64,000 nucleotides of DNA from Streptomyces roseolilacinus (GTDB taxonomy: Bacteria; Actinomycetota; Actinomycetes; Streptomycetales; Streptomycetaceae), in contig NZ_BMSV01000009.1 in the NCBI RefSeq assembly GCF_014649335.1, positions 186,001-250,000 of the forward strand. Direction: 5' to 3'. The notes below the pieces were generated by a model, which was given only the letters and a program-made list of their open reading frames with translations, had not been told where the DNA came from and ran no database searches. Shown here in pieces: positions 36,314-44,793 of the stretch. Every line of letters starts with the position of its first letter. Position 1 is the first letter of the stretch. Position numbers and translations under genes: made by a program.

Positions 36314-37669
36314 ATGCGCAGCCGCACCCGCGGGGCGGGGGCGCCCGACCGCCCCGGCCCCCGTCCCCGGCCCCGCCGGCCGCGCCGCGCCCGCCGCGCC
36401 CGTGCCGCCGCCCTGCTCGCGGGCGCCCTGCTCGCGGGGTGCTGCGCGGGCGGCGGTGGTGACGACGGGGCGGACGGCCGGATCCGGCTGACGGTCGGCG
36501 TCTTCGGGTCGTTCGGCTACGCGGAGGCCGGGCTGTACGACGCGTACACGCGGCTGCGTCCCGGCGTCGTCGTCGAGCAGACCTCGATCGCACGGAACGA
36601 GAACTACTACCCGCAGCTGCTCACCCACCTCGGCAGCGGCAGCGGCCTCGCCGACGTCCAGGCCGTCGAGGTGAACAACATCGCCGAGATCACCGCCACC
36701 CAGGCGGACCGGCTGGTGGAGCTGGGCACGGCCGAAGGCGTGCGGAAGGAGGACTTCCTGCCGTGGAAGTGGGCGCAGGGCACCACCCGGGACGGCCGCA
36801 CGGTCGCCCTCGGCACGGACGTCGGGCCGCAGGCCGTCTGCTACCGCAAGGACCTGTTCGCCCGGGCCGGGCTGCCCACGGACCGGGAGGAGGTGGGCCG
36901 GCTGTGGGCGGGCGACTGGCGGGCGTACCTGGCCGCCGGGCGGCGCTACCGGGCGAACGCCCCCGCCGGTACGGCCTTCGTGGACTCGGCGTCCGGGGTG
37001 ATGGCCGCGATCACCGGGTCCAGCGCCCTGCGGTTCTACGGCGCGGACGGCACCGTCGTCTACCGGTCGAGCCCCGCCGTGCGGGAGGCGTGGTCGGTGG
37101 CGGCGGCGTTCGCGACGGGCGGGCTGACGGCGCGGCTCCAGCAGTTCACCCCCGCCTGGGACCAGGGCTTCGCGAACGGCACCTTCGCCACCGTGTCCTG
37201 CCCCGCGTGGATGCTCGGCTACATCCAGGACAAGGCGGGCCCCGCCGGGCGCGGCCGGTGGGACGTGGCGGCGGCGCCCCGGCCGGGCAACTGGGGCGGT
37301 TCGTTCCTGGTCGTCCCCCGGGCGGGCCGGCACCGGGCGGAGGCGGTGCGGCTCGCGGCCTGGCTGACGGCCCCCGCGCAGCAGGCGGTGCTGTTCGAGC
37401 GGCGCGGCAGCTTCCCCAGTGCGTCCGCCGCGTACGCCGGGCCGTCCGTCGCCGGGGCGCGCCACCCGTACTTCGGCGGGGCGCCGATCGGGGCGGTGTT
37501 CTCCCGTGCCGCCCGCGGCGTGCCGGTGACGATCCTCGGCCCGAAGGACCTGGTCATCGCCCAGAACCTGGCCGACGTGGGGATGCTCCAGGTGGAGCAG
37601 CGGGGCGAGCCGCCCGGGGACGCGTGGCGGTCGGCCGTGCGGACCATCGACAACGCCCTCGACCGGTGA
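36314..37669 (+). CDS. second CebE-like sugar-binding lipoprotein
   Basis: This 451-residue paralogue of CebE has an Arg-rich N-terminus, hydrophobic Ala-Leu segment and lipobox LLAGCC. Diagnostic segments are shared with the first copy (FGSFGY, GLADVQAVEV, ALGTDVGPQAVCYRKDLFA, NAPAGTAF, GNWGGSFLVVPRAG). The ligand-contacting stretches differ, for example AEAGLYDAYTRLRPGVVVEQTSIARNENYY. It probably binds a related beta-glucoside, and the sugar may not be the same. The ATG at 36314 has GGGAGG about 6 bp upstream. Its stop overlaps the next permease start (GTGA). A promoter would have to lie in the short gap after bglC, unless it is read through. Confidence 0.88.
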   Translation: MRSRTRGAGAPDRPGPRPRPRRPRRARRARAAALLAGALLAGCCAGGGGDDGADGRIRLTVGVFGSFGYAEAGLYDAYTRLRPGVVVEQTSIARNENYYPQLLTHLGSGSGLADVQAVEVNNIAEITATQADRLVELGTAEGVRKEDFLPWKWAQGTTRDGRTVALGTDVGPQAVCYRKDLFARAGLPTDREEVGRLWAGDWRAYLAAGRRYRANAPAGTAFVDSASGVMAAITGSSALRFYGADGTVVYRSSPAVREAWSVAAAFATGGLTARLQQFTPAWDQGFANGTFATVSCPAWMLGYIQDKAGPAGRGRWDVAAAPRPGNWGGSFLVVPRAGRHRAEAVRLAAWLTAPAQQAVLFERRGSFPSASAAYAGPSVAGARHPYFGGAPIGAVFSRAARGVPVTILGPKDLVIAQNLADVGMLQVEQRGEPPGDAWRSAVRTIDNALDR

Positions 37670-38652
37670 ACGCGCCCCCCGCGGCCGCCGCACCCGTGTC
37701 CGCGGGGGACCCGGCGGCGGGCGGTCCGGCCGCGCGGGGCTCCGGGCCGGACGGGCGGTGGACTCCGTACGCCTGCCTCGCGCCGTTCTTCGTCCTCTTC
37801 CTCGCCTTCGGGCTGTTCCCCCTGCTCTACACGGGCTGGGCGGCGCTGCACCGGGTCGAACTGACCTCCCCGACCCGCATGGAGTGGGTGGGGCTGCGCA
37901 ACTTCTCCCGGCTGGCCGTCGACGAGTTCTTCTGGAACGCGCTGCGCAACACGGTGACGATCGGGCTGCTGTCGACCGTGCCGCAGCTGCTGGCGGCCCT
38001 GGGCATCGCGCACCTGCTGCACCACCGGCTGCGCGGCTCGACGTTCTTCCGGGTCGTCGTCCTCACCCCGTACGCCACGTCCGTCGCCGCCGCGACGCTC
38101 GTCTTCGTGCTGCTGTTCGGCCGCGACCACGGGATGGTGAACTGGCTGCTGGGCCTCGCCGGGATCGACCCGGTCGACTGGCAGAACGGCCGCTGGTCGT
38201 CGCAGGTCGCGGTGTCGACGATCGTCGTCTGGCGGTGGACGGGCTACAACGCGCTGATCTACCTGGCGGCGCTCCAGTCCGTGCCGCCCGAGCTGTACGA
38301 GTCCGCGGAGCTGGACGGCGCGTCCCGGTGGCGGCAGTTCGTGCACGTCACGGTGCCCTCGCTGCGGCCGACGATCCTGTTCACCTGTGTCGTCGCCACG
38401 ATCGGCGCGACCCAGCTGTTCGGGGAGCCGCTGCTGTTCAACGGCGGCGCGGGCGCGACCGGCGGCGCGGACCACCAGTTCCAGACGCTCGGCCTGTACC
38501 TGTACGAGCAGGGGTGGGTGAACTTCCACCTGGGCCGGGCCGCCGCCGTCGCGTGGACGATGTTCCTGCTGCTGGCGCTGCTCGCGCTGGCCGCGGGACT
38601 GGCCGTCCGCCTGTCGCGGGCCCGGTCGGCGGCGCGGGAAGGGGGCCGCTGA
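37666..38652 (+). CDS. second CebF-like sugar ABC permease
   Basis: This 328-residue MalF-type permease is clearly paralogous to CebF. Shared segments include LFLAFGLFPLLYTGWAALHRVEL, FFWNALRNTVTIGLLSTVPQLL, WRWTGYNALIYLAALQ and the EAA-like loop ESAELDGASRWRQFVHVTVPSLRPTILF. The GTG start at 37666 overlaps the upstream stop by 4 bp, unlike the 500-bp spacer in the first cassette. It should pair with the following permease and rely on an external ATPase such as MsiK. Confidence 0.9.
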   Translation: MNAPPAAAAPVSAGDPAAGGPAARGSGPDGRWTPYACLAPFFVLFLAFGLFPLLYTGWAALHRVELTSPTRMEWVGLRNFSRLAVDEFFWNALRNTVTIGLLSTVPQLLAALGIAHLLHHRLRGSTFFRVVVLTPYATSVAAATLVFVLLFGRDHGMVNWLLGLAGIDPVDWQNGRWSSQVAVSTIVVWRWTGYNALIYLAALQSVPPELYESAELDGASRWRQFVHVTVPSLRPTILFTCVVATIGATQLFGEPLLFNGGAGATGGADHQFQTLGLYLYEQGWVNFHLGRAAAVAWTMFLLLALLALAAGLAVRLSRARSAAREGGR

Positions 38653-38653
38653 C

Positions 38654-39574
38654 ATGCGCGTGCCACCCATGCCCCGTACCCGGCCGGGCCGCTCCCGCCC
38701 GCACACGGGCCGCCCCCGTCCGCACACGGGCCGCCCCCGTCCGTACGGGGGCCGTCCCCGGCGGGGCGGGGCGCTCACCTACGCGGTCCTGGCCTGCGTC
38801 ACCGCCGTGTCGCTGTTCCCGCTGCTGTGGACGGCGGTCGCCGCGTCCAGCGACACCACCCGGCTCGCCCGGACGCCGCCGCCCCTCTGGTTCGACGGCC
38901 ACCTCGCCGGCAACCTCTCCACCGCCTGGGCCGACGCCGACCTGGGCGCCGCGCTGTGCAACACGGCGTTCGTCGCCGGGACCGTCGCCGCCGGGACCGT
39001 GCTGTTCTCCACCCTCGCCGGTTTCGCCTTCGCCAAGCTGCGGTTCCGGGGCCGCCGGGCGCTGCTGCTGGTGGTGGTCGGCGCGATGGCGGTGCCGCCG
39101 CAGCTGTCGGCCGTCCCGCTGTACCTGCTGGTCGCGCGGCTCGGCTGGGCCGACCGGCTCCAGGCGGTGATCCTGCCGGCCCTGGTGAGCGCCTTCGGGG
39201 TGTTCTTCATGCGGCAGTACCTGCTCGGCGCGCTGCCCGGCGAACTGGTCGAGGCCGCCCGCGTCGACGGCGCCGGCGCGGGGCGGATCGTGTGGCACGT
39301 CGTCTTCCCGGCGGCGCGGCCCGCCATGGCGGTCCTGGCGATGCTCACGTTCGTCATGGCGTGGAACGACTTCCTCTGGCCCGTCATCGCGCTCACCCAG
39401 AGCGGCAACCCGACCGTGCAGGTCGCCCTCACCGGCCTGGGCCGCGGCTACGTCCCCGACCAGGCCGTGATCATGGCGGGCGCCCTGCTGGGCACCCTCC
39501 CGCTCCTCCTCGTCTTCGTCGTCTTCGGCCGGCAGATCGTCGGCGGCATCATGCGGGGCGCCGTCAAGGGCTGA
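38654..39574 (+). CDS. second CebG-like sugar ABC permease
   Basis: This 306-residue MalG-type permease is paralogous to CebG, sharing [44 protein letters not shown] and [28 protein letters not shown]. It begins 1 bp after the preceding stop. Its cytoplasmic N-terminus is about 20 residues longer than CebG because of a basic tandem repeat (PHTGRPR units). It should form the channel of the second transporter. Confidence 0.9.
   Translation: MRVPPMPRTRPGRSRPHTGRPRPHTGRPRPYGGRPRRGGALTYAVLACVTAVSLFPLLWTAVAASSDTTRLARTPPPLWFDGHLAGNLSTAWADADLGAALCNTAFVAGTVAAGTVLFSTLAGFAFAKLRFRGRRALLLVVVGAMAVPPQLSAVPLYLLVARLGWADRLQAVILPALVSAFGVFFMRQYLLGALPGELVEAARVDGAGAGRIVWHVVFPAARPAMAVLAMLTFVMAWNDFLWPVIALTQSGNPTVQVALTGLGRGYVPDQAVIMAGALLGTLPLLLVFVVFGRQIVGGIMRGAVKG
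38701..38763 (+). repeat. three in-frame 21-bp tandem repeats in the permease N-terminus
   Basis: The 21-bp unit encoding PHTGRPR occurs twice exactly, and a third diverged copy encodes PYGGRPR. It adds a strongly basic cytoplasmic tail that the paralogous CebG lacks. Confidence 0.9.
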
Positions 39575-39621
39575 CACCCGCGCCGGCGCGCCCCCTCCAC
39601 CCGTACCCCGTCCCGACCCGT

Positions 39622-39635
39622 TGGGAGACCTCCCT
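39622..39635 (+). promoter_or_regulatory. degenerate CebR-like site at the second beta-glucosidase start
   Basis: TGGGAGACCTCCCT matches the CebR palindrome at 11 of 14 positions and lies in the same place as in bglC, supplying the GGGAG ribosome-binding site and touching the start codon. It looks like an inherited but decayed operator, or just a conserved ribosome-binding site. Confidence 0.45.
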
Positions 39636-41050
39636 TGCCCGTCAGCTTCCCGCCCGGCTTCCTGTGGGGCACCGCCACCGCCGCGTACCAGATCGAGGGC
39701 GCCGCCCAGGAGGACGGCCGCGGACCGTCGATCTGGGACACCTTCAGCCACACCCCGGGCCGCACCCGCGGCGGCGACACCGGCGACGTGGCCGCCGACC
39801 ACTACCACCGCGCGCCCGACGACGTCCGCACGATGGCGGAGCTCGGCGTCAACGCCTACCGCTTCTCCGTCTCCTGGCCGCGCGTCCAGCCGACCGGGCG
39901 CGGACCGGCCGTGCAGAAGGGCCTCGACTTCTACCGCGCGCTCGCCGACGACCTCCTCGACCGCGGCATCACGCCCGTCCTCACCCTCTACCACTGGGAC
40001 CTGCCGCAGGCCCTGGAGGACGAGGGCGGCTGGCCGGCGCGGGACACCGCCCAGCGGTTCGCCGACTACGCGGGCCTCGTCGCCGACGCGCTGGGCGACC
40101 GCGTCGAGCGGTGGACGACCCTCAACGAGCCCTGGTGCAGCGCCTTCCTCGGGTACGGCTCCGGCGTCCACGCCCCCGGCCGCACCGACCCCGTCGACGC
40201 GCTGCGCGCCGCCCACCACCTGAACCTCGCCCACGGCCTCGCCGCGCACGCCCTGCGGGCCGTCCTGCCCGGCCACGCCCAGCTGTCGATCAGCCTCAAC
40301 ACCTGCGCCGTCCGGGCGCGGACGGACCGTGACGCCGACCGGGACGCCCGGCGCCGCGTCGACGCCCTCGCGAACCGGGTCTTCACCGGGCCGCTGCTGC
40401 ACGGCGCGTACCCCGAGGACCTCCTCGACGACACCGCCCACCTCACCGACTGGTCCTTCGTCCACGCGGACGACCCGGCCACCATCGCCCGCCATCCGCT
40501 GGACTCGCTCGGCGTCAACTACTACGCGCCGACCGTCGTGTCGGCCGCCGCCGGCGGCCCGGCCTCCACCGCCGACGACGGCCACGGCGCCAGCGCCCAC
40601 TCCCCCTGGCCGGGCGCCGACCGCGTCTCCTTCCACCAGCAGCCCGGCGAGCGCACCGACATGGGCTGGGGCGTCGACCCGACCGGCCTGTACGACCTGC
40701 TGACCCACTACGCCCGGGAGGCGCCCGGCCTGCCGCTGTTCGTCACCGAGAACGGCGCCGCCTACCCCGACCGGCCCGCCGCCGACGGCACCGTCCACGA
40801 CGTCCGCCGCATCCGCTACCTCCACGGCCACATCGCCGCCCTGCACCGGGCGCTGGCCGACGGCGCCGACGTGCGCGGCTACTTCGTGTGGTCCCTGCTG
40901 GACAACTTCGAGTGGTCGTACGGGTACGCCAAGCGCTTCGGGATCGTGCACGTCGACTACGCGACGCAGACCCGCACGCCCAAGGCGAGCGCCCGCTGGT
41001 ACGCGCGGCTCGCCCGCACCGGCGTCCTGCCGGACCCGGTCGTGCCGTGA
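39635..41050 (+). CDS. second GH1 beta-glucosidase (BglC paralogue)
   Basis: This 471-residue cytoplasmic GH1 enzyme is very similar to Bgl[20 protein letters not shown], acid/base Glu in [22 protein letters not shown], nucleophile Glu in [11 protein letters not shown], and [18 protein letters not shown]. Differences cluster in the middle ([22 protein letters not shown]). The start is TTG at 39635 with GGGAGA about 8 bp upstream; no better start is present. It closes the second cassette, and a strong terminator follows 4 bp after the stop. Confidence 0.94.
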   Translation: MPVSFPPGFLWGTATAAYQIEGAAQEDGRGPSIWDTFSHTPGRTRGGDTGDVAADHYHRAPDDVRTMAELGVNAYRFSVSWPRVQPTGRGPAVQKGLDFYRALADDLLDRGITPVLTLYHWDLPQALEDEGGWPARDTAQRFADYAGLVADALGDRVERWTTLNEPWCSAFLGYGSGVHAPGRTDPVDALRAAHHLNLAHGLAAHALRAVLPGHAQLSISLNTCAVRARTDRDADRDARRRVDALANRVFTGPLLHGAYPEDLLDDTAHLTDWSFVHADDPATIARHPLDSLGVNYYAPTVVSAAAGGPASTADDGHGASAHSPWPGADRVSFHQQPGERTDMGWGVDPTGLYDLLTHYAREAPGLPLFVTENGAAYPDRPAADGTVHDVRRIRYLHGHIAALHRALADGADVRGYFVWSLLDNFEWSYGYAKRFGIVHVDYATQTRTPKASARWYARLARTGVLPDPVVP

Positions 41051-41053
41051 CGG

Positions 41054-41096
41054 GCGCGCGCCCCGGCCGGGGCCGGGTGTCGGCCGGGGCGCGCGC
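41054..41096 (+). terminator. strong terminator at the end of the second ceb cassette
   Basis: A perfect 16-bp stem (GCGCGCGCCCCGGCCG and complement) with an 11-base loop begins 4 bp after the stop. It also lies before the convergent lipoprotein gene and may serve both. Confidence 0.85.
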
Positions 41097-41120
41097 GGTC
41101 CCGGCCGTGCCGCGTGCGGC

Positions 41121-41993
41121 CTAGCGGTCCAGGACGCGGCGGGCCGCCGCCAGCCAGCGGTCCTTGCGGGCCTTGGCCTCGCGCAGCCGGTCGGCGTTCC
41201 GCCGGATCAGGCCGTGCTGGACGCGGGTCTCGGCCGCCGCCCACACCGCCATCACCCCGCTGGTCCGCTGGCAGGCCGCGTCGGCGCGGGCGGTGGCGCG
41301 TTCGGCCGGTGTGGGTTCGGGCGTCCTCCAGCGCTCGTCGGTGGCGGCGGCCAGGGGGTCGGGGTAGTCGAAGCCCGCCTCCGCCATGCACGCGCTCCAC
41401 CTACCCGCGGCGGCCCGCACCTCGGGGGTGCGCCGGGAGGTCTCCAGGGCGGTGCCGGTCAGCTGGTTGTAGGCGCCGTAGTCGGGCGGGGCGGTGTCGC
41501 CGACGAGCCGGCGCCGGGCGACTTCGAGGCACCCGCCCCGGCCGGTGGGGCCGTAGGCCGCGCGCAGCACCCGGTCCGGAAGGGCGTCGCGTTCGTCCCA
41601 GGCGCGGTCGCGCCGCACCACCGACGGCGGGTCGGGCGGCGAGTGGTACCCGTGGCGGACGGCATCCGCCGCGTCGGCCCCGTACCGGCCGAGGTTCCAC
41701 GGCGCGAGGTCCCGGGCGTCCACCCGGGGCAGGGGCTTCCACTCCAGGCCCAGGGCGTTCATGCACGGCCGCATGAGGACGTCCTGCGCGTCCTCCACGG
41801 CGTGGGTCTCGGCCACGTCGGACACGTAGGCGTCCAGCGGCAGTCGGAGCCGCTGCCCGGTCTGCCGGGCGGCGGGCGAGGGGGCGGCGGTCCCCGGGGC
41901 GGGCGCGGATCCGGGCTCCCCGGCCGTGCAGGCGGTGGCGGCCAGGAGCAGCAGGGCGAGCGCGGTGGTGGTCCGGGCGCGGGAGGGCGGCAT
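41121..41993 (-). CDS. putative lipoprotein of unknown function
   Basis: This 290-residue protein has a typical lipoprotein signal: basic MPPSRARTT, a Leu/Ala core and the lipobox ATAC followed by a Pro-Ala-rich linker. The mature part is helical, charged and Trp/Tyr-containing, with four cysteines in the conserved-looking contexts RPCMNALGLEW, GGCLEVARRRL, WSACMAEAGFDYPDP and ADAACQRTSG. Four paired cysteines outside the membrane suggest two disulphides. The CMAEAGFDYPDP motif occurs in unnamed actinobacterial lipoproteins. A GAGAGG ribosome-binding site precedes the ATG. It has no obvious partner. Confidence 0.78.
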   Translation of the reverse strand: MPPSRARTTTALALLLLAATACTAGEPGSAPAPGTAAPSPAARQTGQRLRLPLDAYVSDVAETHAVEDAQDVLMRPCMNALGLEWKPLPRVDARDLAPWNLGRYGADAADAVRHGYHSPPDPPSVVRRDRAWDERDALPDRVLRAAYGPTGRGGCLEVARRRLVGDTAPPDYGAYNQLTGTALETSRRTPEVRAAAGRWSACMAEAGFDYPDPLAAATDERWRTPEPTPAERATARADAACQRTSGVMAVWAAAETRVQHGLIRRNADRLREAKARKDRWLAAARRVLDR

Positions 41994-42128
41994 GGTGACC
42001 TCTCGTCGTACGGTGCGCGGTGCGCGGCGGACGTGTGGTGCGCGGGGCGGACAGGCGGGGGGGGGCGGGGTGCGGCCCCGGACGCCGCACCCCGCCCGTC
42101 AGCGGTTCACCGCCGACACCGCCGGCCG

Positions 42129-42545
42129 TCAGTGGAACTTGATGGAACTCGTGTTGTCGTGCATGCCACGCTTGCTGAAGTGGGCCTCCGTGTGACCCGG
42201 CGCCAGGGCGAACTTGGCGCCCTTGTAGTCGGGGTGCTGGTGGAAGGAGACCGTGCGGTTCCCCTTGTTCTTGGCAGAGCTGATCGTGTTGTCCCAGCCG
42301 AACTTCTTCAGGTGCGGCACGTTCTTGGTGAAGGTCGTGCTCCTGTTCTTGAACTTGGCGTCCTGGAAGACGACGACCTTCGTGATGCGGGCCTTCGCCG
42401 CGGCGACGCCCGCGTGGCCGTCGGCGGGAGCCGACGCCGCGGGGGTCGCGGAAGGCGTGGCTCCGGCGTTCGCCGTCCCGAGGCCGACCAGGCCCGTGAC
42501 ACCGAGCACCACCACACCGAGCGACATTGCCAGATTCTTCTTCAA
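42129..42545 (-). CDS. secreted beta/gamma-crystallin-like protein
   Basis: This 138-residue secreted protein has a signal peptide (MKKNLAMSLGVVVLGVTGLVG, ending ANA) and a Pro-Ala spacer. A beta-rich domain follows that resembles microbial beta/gamma-crystallins, small calcium-binding Greek-key proteins. The calcium motif (D/N)(D/N)xx(S/T)S is intact once as DNTISS; the second copy reads HDNTSS, with His replacing the first acidic residue. Two strands rich in Phe and Lys (VVVFQDAKFKNRSTTFTKN and VSFHQHPDYKGAKFALAPG) fit two Greek keys. The start is TTG at 42545 with GAGGGGAAG upstream. Role is unknown; streptomycete relatives include metalloprotease-inhibitor-like proteins. Confidence 0.75.
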   Translation of the reverse strand: MKKNLAMSLGVVVLGVTGLVGLGTANAGATPSATPAASAPADGHAGVAAAKARITKVVVFQDAKFKNRSTTFTKNVPHLKKFGWDNTISSAKNKGNRTVSFHQHPDYKGAKFALAPGHTEAHFSKRGMHDNTSSIKFH

Positions 42546-42837
42546 CGTTCTTCCCCTCGTTTTCCAGCGCCCGCTTATCCGGGCCGACTGGCTGTGAATT
42601 CATCCTGGCGGAACGGGAATCGGTGGGAAAGGGTTCATTGATGCGGCCGAATCCGCCACTGATTCCCCGCCCGTATGAGTCCTGCACGGGTGATCGGCCA
42701 CCCCCGCGCACGGGGGAGTCCACGGCCGCCGGTCCGCGCACCCGCACGCGTCGGCCGCGCCGCCCGGCGGCGCGGAGCGCCCCGACGAGGTCCGGTCCCG
42801 GGGCCCTTTGCCCCGGCCGCTGTGCGAAGATCCGACG

Positions 42838-44766
42838 GTGCAACCGATCACCGCCGAAGACCCCGCGTGGATAGGCCCCTACCGTCTCCTCGGCCGGCTC
42901 GGCGCGGGGGGCATGGGCCGCGTGTACCTCGCGCGGAGTGAGGGCGGTCGCACGGTCGCTGTGAAGCTGGTCCTCCAGGAGCTGGCGCGGGACGCCGAGT
43001 TCCGGCAGCGCTTCGCCCAGGAGGTCTCCGCCGCGCGGCGCGTGGGCGGGCAGTGGACGGCCCCGGTGCTCGACGCCGACACGGGCGCGGCCGTGCCGTG
43101 GGTGGCCACCGGGTACGTACCGGGCCCCTCGCTGACGGAGGTCGTCGACCGGGACCACGGCCCCCTCCCCGACACGTCCGTGCGGGCCCTGGCGAGCGGG
43201 CTGTCGCAGGCGCTGGCGTCCATCCACGCGGTGGGCCTGGTCCACCGGGACCTGAAGCCGTCGAACATCCTGGTGACGGTCGACGGGCCGCGCGTCATCG
43301 ACTTCGGCATCGCCCGCGCGCTGGACGGGCGCAGCGCCGCCGCCGACGTGCGGACCCGGACCGGGGTGATGGTCGGCTCCCCCGGCTTCATGTCGCCCGA
43401 GCAGGTGCGCGGGGAGAGCGTCACGGAGGCGTCGGACGTCTTCTGCCTGGGCGCGGTCCTCGCGTACGCGGCGACGGGACGCACCCCGTTCGGCGGCGCC
43501 GACAGCGGCGTCCACAGCGTGCTCTACCGGATCGCGCAGGAGGAGCCGGACCTGGAGGGCGTGCCGTCGAGGGTGGCCGGGCTCATCCGGGCGTGCCTCG
43601 TCAAGGACCCGGCCGGGCGGCCCTCGGTGGCCGAACTGGTCGACGCCACCCGGGACGCCGAACCGGCGGGGGCCTGGCTGCCCGGCGCGCTCCTGGCGCA
43701 GCTGGGGCAGCGGGCGGCGCGGCTGCTGGACGCGGAGGCGCCCCAGTCGTTCCGGCCGTCCCCGCACGCCCCGGCACCGTCCCCGGCCGTCGCCCCGACG
43801 CCGACCCCGGCCCCGTCGCCGTACGGGCCCACCGCCTTCGGCACGCCGCCGCCGGGCCCCGGCCCGTACGGGCCCGCGCAGCCCTCGCCGTACGCGTCGG
43901 TGCAGCCCGTCCCGCACCTCCAGACCTACGCGCCCCTGCCCCCGCCCGCGCCGGCCCGCAGCGGCGGGCGCACCGCGCTGATCGTCGTCTGCTCGGTCCT
44001 CGGCGGCATCCTGCTCGTACCGATCCTGCTGATCGTCATCGGCATCCTCGTCGAGAAGGACGACGAGGGGACGCCCGAGCTGAAGAAGATCGAGGGCGCC
44101 GTGCCCGACCCGTACCTCGGCTCCTGGGAGGGCGTGATCCGCACGTCGTCCGGCGAGCGGGTGCACGGCCGCTTCGAGATCTCGCAGGGCGAGAAGGGCA
44201 TGTCGGTCGCCAAGGTGAGGCTGACCGGCCCCGAGGCGCTCTGCGAGGGCGAGAACACGCTCCGCGCGGTCGACGACGAGAAGATCACTCTCGACGGGGG
44301 CAGGAAGACGCGGGCGGTCCCGAAGGGCACGAAGGAGTGCGCGCCGCCCCCGCCGCAGACGCTCGCCCTCCGTACGGACGGCAAGCTGGACTGGCTGATG
44401 GGCGGCGCCGAGGCGGTCCTCGAACCGGCCACGACCAGCGACGCCGCCGTCCATCCGAAGTTCCTCGGCACGTGGCGGCTGGCCGCGCAGCACACCGACG
44501 ACCGGATGAGGATCACCATCAAGCAGGGCGACGTCGGGGCGAAGGTCGCCACCGCGACCGGCGCGGGCCGCCACGCGGACTGCTCCTGGGTGTCCGTCCT
44601 GGCCGGTGCGCACAACGACCGCCTGGTCCTCAGCCCGCTCGAACCGGCCGCGTCCTCGTGCCCGGTGCGCGGCCGCATGGTCCTCACCCCGGCCGGCGAG
44701 GGGAAGCTGTACGTCACGCGCGGGGGCGGCCCGGCGATGGAGGAACTGACCCGCGTCGACCCGTAG
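42838..44766 (+). CDS. transmembrane Ser/Thr protein kinase (PknB-like)
   Basis: This 642-residue Hanks-type kinase has its catalytic domain at about residues 15-270. Visible are the glycine loop GRLGAGGMGRVYLA, the ATP-binding Lys in VAVKLV, the catalytic loop HRDLKPSNIL, DFG as IDFGIA, and an APE-like GSPGFMSPEQV. A Pro-rich cytoplasmic linker leads to one transmembrane helix (IVVCSVLGGILLVPILLIVIGILV, about residue 385). A ~220-residue extracellular domain follows, with two related beta-rich segments starting YLGSWEGVIRT and FLGTWRLAAQH. There are no PASTA repeats, so the signal is probably not peptidoglycan. The GTG at 42838 is the best-placed start. It converges on a two-component system. 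Confidence 0.92.
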   Translation: MQPITAEDPAWIGPYRLLGRLGAGGMGRVYLARSEGGRTVAVKLVLQELARDAEFRQRFAQEVSAARRVGGQWTAPVLDADTGAAVPWVATGYVPGPSLTEVVDRDHGPLPDTSVRALASGLSQALASIHAVGLVHRDLKPSNILVTVDGPRVIDFGIARALDGRSAAADVRTRTGVMVGSPGFMSPEQVRGESVTEASDVFCLGAVLAYAATGRTPFGGADSGVHSVLYRIAQEEPDLEGVPSRVAGLIRACLVKDPAGRPSVAELVDATRDAEPAGAWLPGALLAQLGQRAARLLDAEAPQSFRPSPHAPAPSPAVAPTPTPAPSPYGPTAFGTPPPGPGPYGPAQPSPYASVQPVPHLQTYAPLPPPAPARSGGRTALIVVCSVLGGILLVPILLIVIGILVEKDDEGTPELKKIEGAVPDPYLGSWEGVIRTSSGERVHGRFEISQGEKGMSVAKVRLTGPEALCEGENTLRAVDDEKITLDGGRKTRAVPKGTKECAPPPPQTLALRTDGKLDWLMGGAEAVLEPATTSDAAVHPKFLGTWRLAAQHTDDRMRITIKQGDVGAKVATATGAGRHADCSWVSVLAGAHNDRLVLSPLEPAASSCPVRGRMVLTPAGEGKLYVTRGGGPAMEELTRVDP

Positions 44767-44793
44767 CCGGACGCGGACGCCCGCGGGGCCGGT

